Below, one piece after another: positions 60,193 through 64,000 of a DNA stretch of 64,000 nucleotides (its first letter is position 1; every line of letters starts with the position of its first letter). Both the position numbers and the translations under genes were made by a program. The DNA is from Straminergon stramineum. Its lineage: Eukaryota > Streptophyta > Bryopsida > Hypnales > Calliergonaceae. The notes below the pieces were generated by a model that saw nothing but the letters and a program-made list of their open reading frames with translations, searched no databases and was not told the origin of the DNA. Where the stretch lies: NCBI GenBank assembly GCA_963920665.1, contig OY987273.1:6698501-6762500 (forward strand), written 5' to 3'.

Positions 60193-61208
60193 TACTCTAT
60201 ATCATTCTTATGAATGATATTCCGTAATTTTCGACGAGAATATCGGACATAAACTTCACCATTTAAGAACATGAAAATACAAAAGTCCCATTTATATAAA
60301 CAAACTATCAAGATTTCGAATTCCTCTCATTTGTGGACAAAACCACAAATCTAAAATGATTGCGACGTAATAGACAACAATTACGACAAGTACAACTTAC
60401 TACACAAATGAGAAGTCAGAGCATAATAATACTTATGAGAAAATGCAATCAATGTACTCACTCCTCTTTTGAAAGTCTCCACTAGTTGCGAGTTGGAAAC
60501 AAAGGGGGATTGGATTTCAAAAACACAAACTACTGAAGCTCTGTGAGGGTCGTAGATGATGAACAAGATGATGAGAACGAACTAGCGTTGCGGCTGTGCA
60601 AGAAAAAAAGACCTGAGATGTCAAAGTGCCGGGGAGAGAACACAGAGCTTTCGACAAGGAAGGGGCGGGAAAGAATTGGTGCGGATATTCGGAAATTCAA
60701 AATTCCTTGAAATCTATGGTAGTAGCGTATGTTCATGGTCCACTTCCTCTGAAAGCACTTGAATGCTACTTTCTATGTCTTTTTCCGACTTTCCATGAAC
60801 ATCGTGGTACGGAGATGCGGCTGAAGAATAATACTAGCCTAGAATAGGCTCCACTATTACGAGTCCACGTAAGGCTCCGCAACCCTAAACCCAAAAAAAG
60901 ATCTACTCATAGCACCCTTAGAAAATCCTTCACTAATACCAGCCCAAAAATGGCTCCACTAATTTTAGCCCAAAAACGACTCTATTGATTTCAACCTAAT
61001 ATAGATTTGTTTCAAAAATAGTTATATCCTATTCATGTCTTTGCCTTACTTTTTGTTCACGTGGCTATCAGTTTTAAGGGATTTCTAAGAAATTTCTTCT
61101 TGACTTATCCTTTGTCTAGACCGAGGATATCTAAAAAAACTTCTTCCAAAAGTTTAGGGTCCTAAAGGTGTGCCGTGCAATACCATAGGATTTTCGGTTC
61201 ATATATGC
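60193..61208. other. No gene recognised
   Basis: AT-rich. A telomere-like CCCTAAACCC occurs near 60883. The element carrying the DUF7869-like gene may end somewhere here, but no terminus could be identified. Confidence 0.45.
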
Positions 61209-61273
61209 ATTAGGGTTTAGGGTTCGTGGTTTGAAAGGTTTGAGGGTTTAGGGTTAGGGTTTAAGGTTTAGGA
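61209..61273 (+). repeat. Interstitial telomere-like TTTAGGG repeats
   Basis: About 65 bp with six TTTAGGG-like units, several degenerate (TTTGAGGG, TTAGGG, TTTAAGG), matching the common plant telomere sequence. The array is short and within a TE-rich region, so it is more likely an interstitial remnant than a chromosome end. Confidence 0.75.
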
Positions 61274-64000
61274 CACAATAAAATTTCCCCACTCAAGAAT
61301 CCCACACTCCATACATGCGTAATTGCTTAACCCCTAAATGCCTAGGCACCCAAATGTGGTGTTTGGAAAACTTTGAATTTAAATAAAGCCCATCCCAATT
61401 GCTATTATTAGTAGTTTATATTTTTTTATTATTCTTTTTGAAGTCTAGTTTGAGGATCAGAAAGCTGTTATTAAATATAAAGGATTAAGATTTTTGTTTT
61501 GAAGATTTTGTGCAAGGATACCTTGTGCAATCTTGATTGACTGGAGTATTCATTTAGGTGTTAAGTGGTATAAAATGGGTCGTACACCTCATACTGCACT
61601 AGAATAATTCATTCGCATTTTTGAAGAGAATTTGTGTTTCACATGTTTATTATGTAATATTCTATTCGAGTTTCATATATTGGGTTTTGTTAAAGTGTTG
61701 TATTATTGTGCACTTAGGTTGGATTTACTCATTGTAGTGTTAAATCTATTTGAGAATAATGAAGAGCACGAAGTATGTAAAGCTAGAAAAGTTTTCTAAT
61801 GAATAAAGAGTTTATCAACTTATAGTTTTTAGGAATTTGTATGTTTTTTTTTTATTCAAATAAATACATAACTAGTTCAGAATTACATTGTTCTCATAGA
61901 TAATTGATATTTGCTTGTACTTCACTAAACAAGTATTCCCCTCACTCATAGAATTAAGTATGTTTAATTCAGAACAATCACTATTTTCAATTTGAATTAC
62001 TTGCCTAAAATTGTTACATATTAAAATCTTTTGGTTGGAAAAATATAGGAGTGGGAGGTCAGAGGCCTTACAATTCCCTTGAAAATAAAACTTTCATTTG
62101 TACTATACCACTAAAGTTGTTAGGTCATTCAAAGTATTCATCAAATGTAATTGTAAGCAATTATTGGTTGATTGTATGTAAAACCCTGTTGAATTGTTTG
62201 TCAACTAACCCACAAATTGTGGACATTATTTGTAATTGGAAATGGATTGGTTGGAGGACAACAATAGTGTATAAATTATTAATTTAGGGTTTAATTTGGC
62301 CCCAAATGACCATTTCCATCCATTTTTTAAATAAAAACAAAAGATTTAACTCAAATTATTTTTCATTAGTCACTTGTTCATGCAATATTCATTGAAGACT
62401 ATGGATTTGTCCATAACTAATAAAATTATTAGGTGGCCTTAATTTAACGCATCCATTGAAAGGAACTTCTATATCTTGAACTTCTGTACTTGAGTCAAAT
62501 AGTCTACAAACTTACAAATATGTTTTTGACATGAAATTTAGATTTAGGGTCTCTACCTCTAGTACGTAGCTTATTCAAAGAATTCTTGAACTTCAAAAAA
62601 AATTATAATTATCTAATTTCATGAATCCCTTCACAAAGATAAATTCTTCTCCGTAAACCTAGAAGAAATCATGATTTTTGAACATATATGTCTAGAGAAT
62701 ATATTTGATGTTATAGAAACATCCATTCAATTCTCATGAGTTTGGGAATTTGATTTCTATATAATTTAGGATATGGCACCTTTTTTTAGACCTACATTGT
62801 GCATTACGAAAATTAGTCTTCAACATGATGTAGGAATGAATTTTAAATGTCTAGAACGTTTATAAATTATACATTTTCGAATGGACTCTATCTAATTTAA
62901 ATTCTTTGAGTTTGTAGAATTTGTTTGTTTCTTCTATATGTAGAATATACTACTATCACTCTCTTGCAAAACTCGATCATCGCCATCAAATGAAACAAAC
63001 TATGTTTTATGACCTCATTGATGTGGGGAACTCTCTTGGTGGTGTAATGAATCTAAAAAATCATTTAGCAAGTAATTAATTTCTTTGAAGAAGTCCACTA
63101 ATTCAATATATTTAGGCAAATTACATATTCGTTTCAATCTCTCAAATTCTACATTTGCTTACAAAAATTTCATGACGGAATTCTAGTTCAATCATTTTTT
63201 TCAACTTGTCATATGAGTTTTAGGATAAATTAAATACACCAATCATATTAAAGGGTCATATTTTCATAACCCTAAACCCCAACTGATGTTTTTCGAGTTG
63301 AATGCATGTTTCCAAAGAGCCCAACACTTGCTTAGTGAAATGTGATGATGAATTAGGTATCCATTTCTCTTTTTCCAAATTGAAGCTTTAGTTTTGGAAA
63401 CAGTTAACTTGTAAGCACTGGCATTCAACTCCAAAATTGACAATTCAAGGAAATTCATTATAATGTGCTATTTGGAAGCATGTTTTGGAAATCATATGCA
63501 CATAAAAATTGTAGACTACGAATTGTAGATCCCATCTATACAATTAAATTCATGAACCCTAGAACAATATTTTTTTTTAATTTGGAAAGGAAAATTTCGA
63601 AATTTCTTCTAAATTAAAAAAAATGCAAAGTATTATCAATTTCATAGAGAAATTTGTTGGAAATGGAATTGAAATGAGGTTCATATCACATATTGATTTC
63701 TATAATTTTTTTGTTCTTAAAATTTATGACCTCATTTTGGCAAATCTAGTTTACAAATATAGTGAATGCAATTTTGACTTGGTCAACCACTTCACATACT
63801 TGCATATTGGTAATTTCAGAAAAATAGGTACTTTAGAAACACCTAATGTACCCTAAACCTTCAACAATAAATTACTCTTACTTTTCTGAGAACTAAAAGT
63901 AACCTTCTCCATTAGGATCTTTTACTATAATTATTACAAAGTGAAGCTAAAATTGGATTTGGTTCTTTTACTTCTTGAAGAAAGTTTATTTTAAATAATC
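61274..64000. other. No gene recognised
   Basis: AT-rich, with poly-A/T runs and short open stretches lacking protein-like composition. Nothing that I can name. Confidence 0.5.

Noticed and set aside
61100..61135. Further palindrome site TTATCCTTTG...GAGGATA
   Set aside because: The arms agree only in part, the centre is much longer, and it lies outside the array; probably coincidence.
61209..61273. Chromosome end
   Set aside because: The TTTAGGG units are few and degenerate and unique sequence continues on both sides.
1..64000. tRNA, rRNA, CRISPR arrays, bacterial-type operons
   Set aside because: None seen. The sequence is plant-like repetitive DNA with introns; no regularly spaced identical repeats with unique spacers were found.

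Overview
This looks like a repeat-dominated stretch of a land-plant nuclear genome. It is AT-rich and CpG-poor. Almost every coding stretch I can recognise belongs to a transposable element: plant-type CACTA (En/Spm) transposases with spliced exons, a Helitron relic, a DUF7869-like transposase gene, and a multicopy element with a gag-like protein. Short TTTAGGG-type telomere-like repeats occur near 61.2 kb. From memory of the families, the DUF7869-like protein and the SWIM-finger protein read like those of bryophytes, perhaps a liverwort; that placement is inference and weak. I see no ordinary host gene, rRNA, tRNA or CRISPR array.

Layout. (1) 1-8.1 kb holds unrecognised minus-strand coding remnants (1.8-2.6, 4.2-4.6 and 5.3-5.9 kb), possibly accessory genes of the large CACTA element to the right. 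(2) 8.1-10.15 kb and 14.04-17.53 kb are two copies of one dispersed element in opposite orientations. The left copy has lost about 1.45 kb of coding sequence. The right copy interrupts a CACTA exon and abuts a broken SWIM zinc-finger gene (17.5-18.7 kb). (3) From 13.4 to 51.3 kb lies an old CACTA element, the 'outer' one, with its transposase on the plus strand. Its exons are at 13.37-13.55, 13.83-14.04, 19.78-20.78, 44.03-44.94 and 47.39-48.27 kb, and its right terminus is at 51295. (4) A second CACTA element, the 'inner' one, occupies 23629-43918 (20,290 bp) with matching termini, matching subterminal repeats and a 3-bp ACT target duplication. It sits inside an intron of the outer transposase gene. 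Its own four-exon transposase runs on the minus strand (33783 to 27786) with the same exon-intron plan, so each gene validates the other's model. (5) 51.3-56.3 kb holds an AT-rich degenerate repeat, a Helitron replicase relic and a dense cluster of CCAATTTGG-like motifs. (6) 56.4-59.2 kb is a minus-strand DUF7869-like transposase pseudogene. Its 5' side carries an array of near-perfect palindromes built on TATC-N-TCGA (59.3-60.2 kb). (7) 60.2-64 kb is AT-rich with no gene that I recognise.

The most useful observations are the complete nested CACTA pair with conserved intron positions, the palindrome array upstream of the DUF7869-like gene together with the CCAATTTGG cluster on its other side, the opposed copies of the gag-like element, and a tandem duplication of an RNase H-like relic whose two copies share the same stop codons. 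All recognised coding regions carry stops or frameshifts, so nothing here appears to be a functional autonomous element as it stands.
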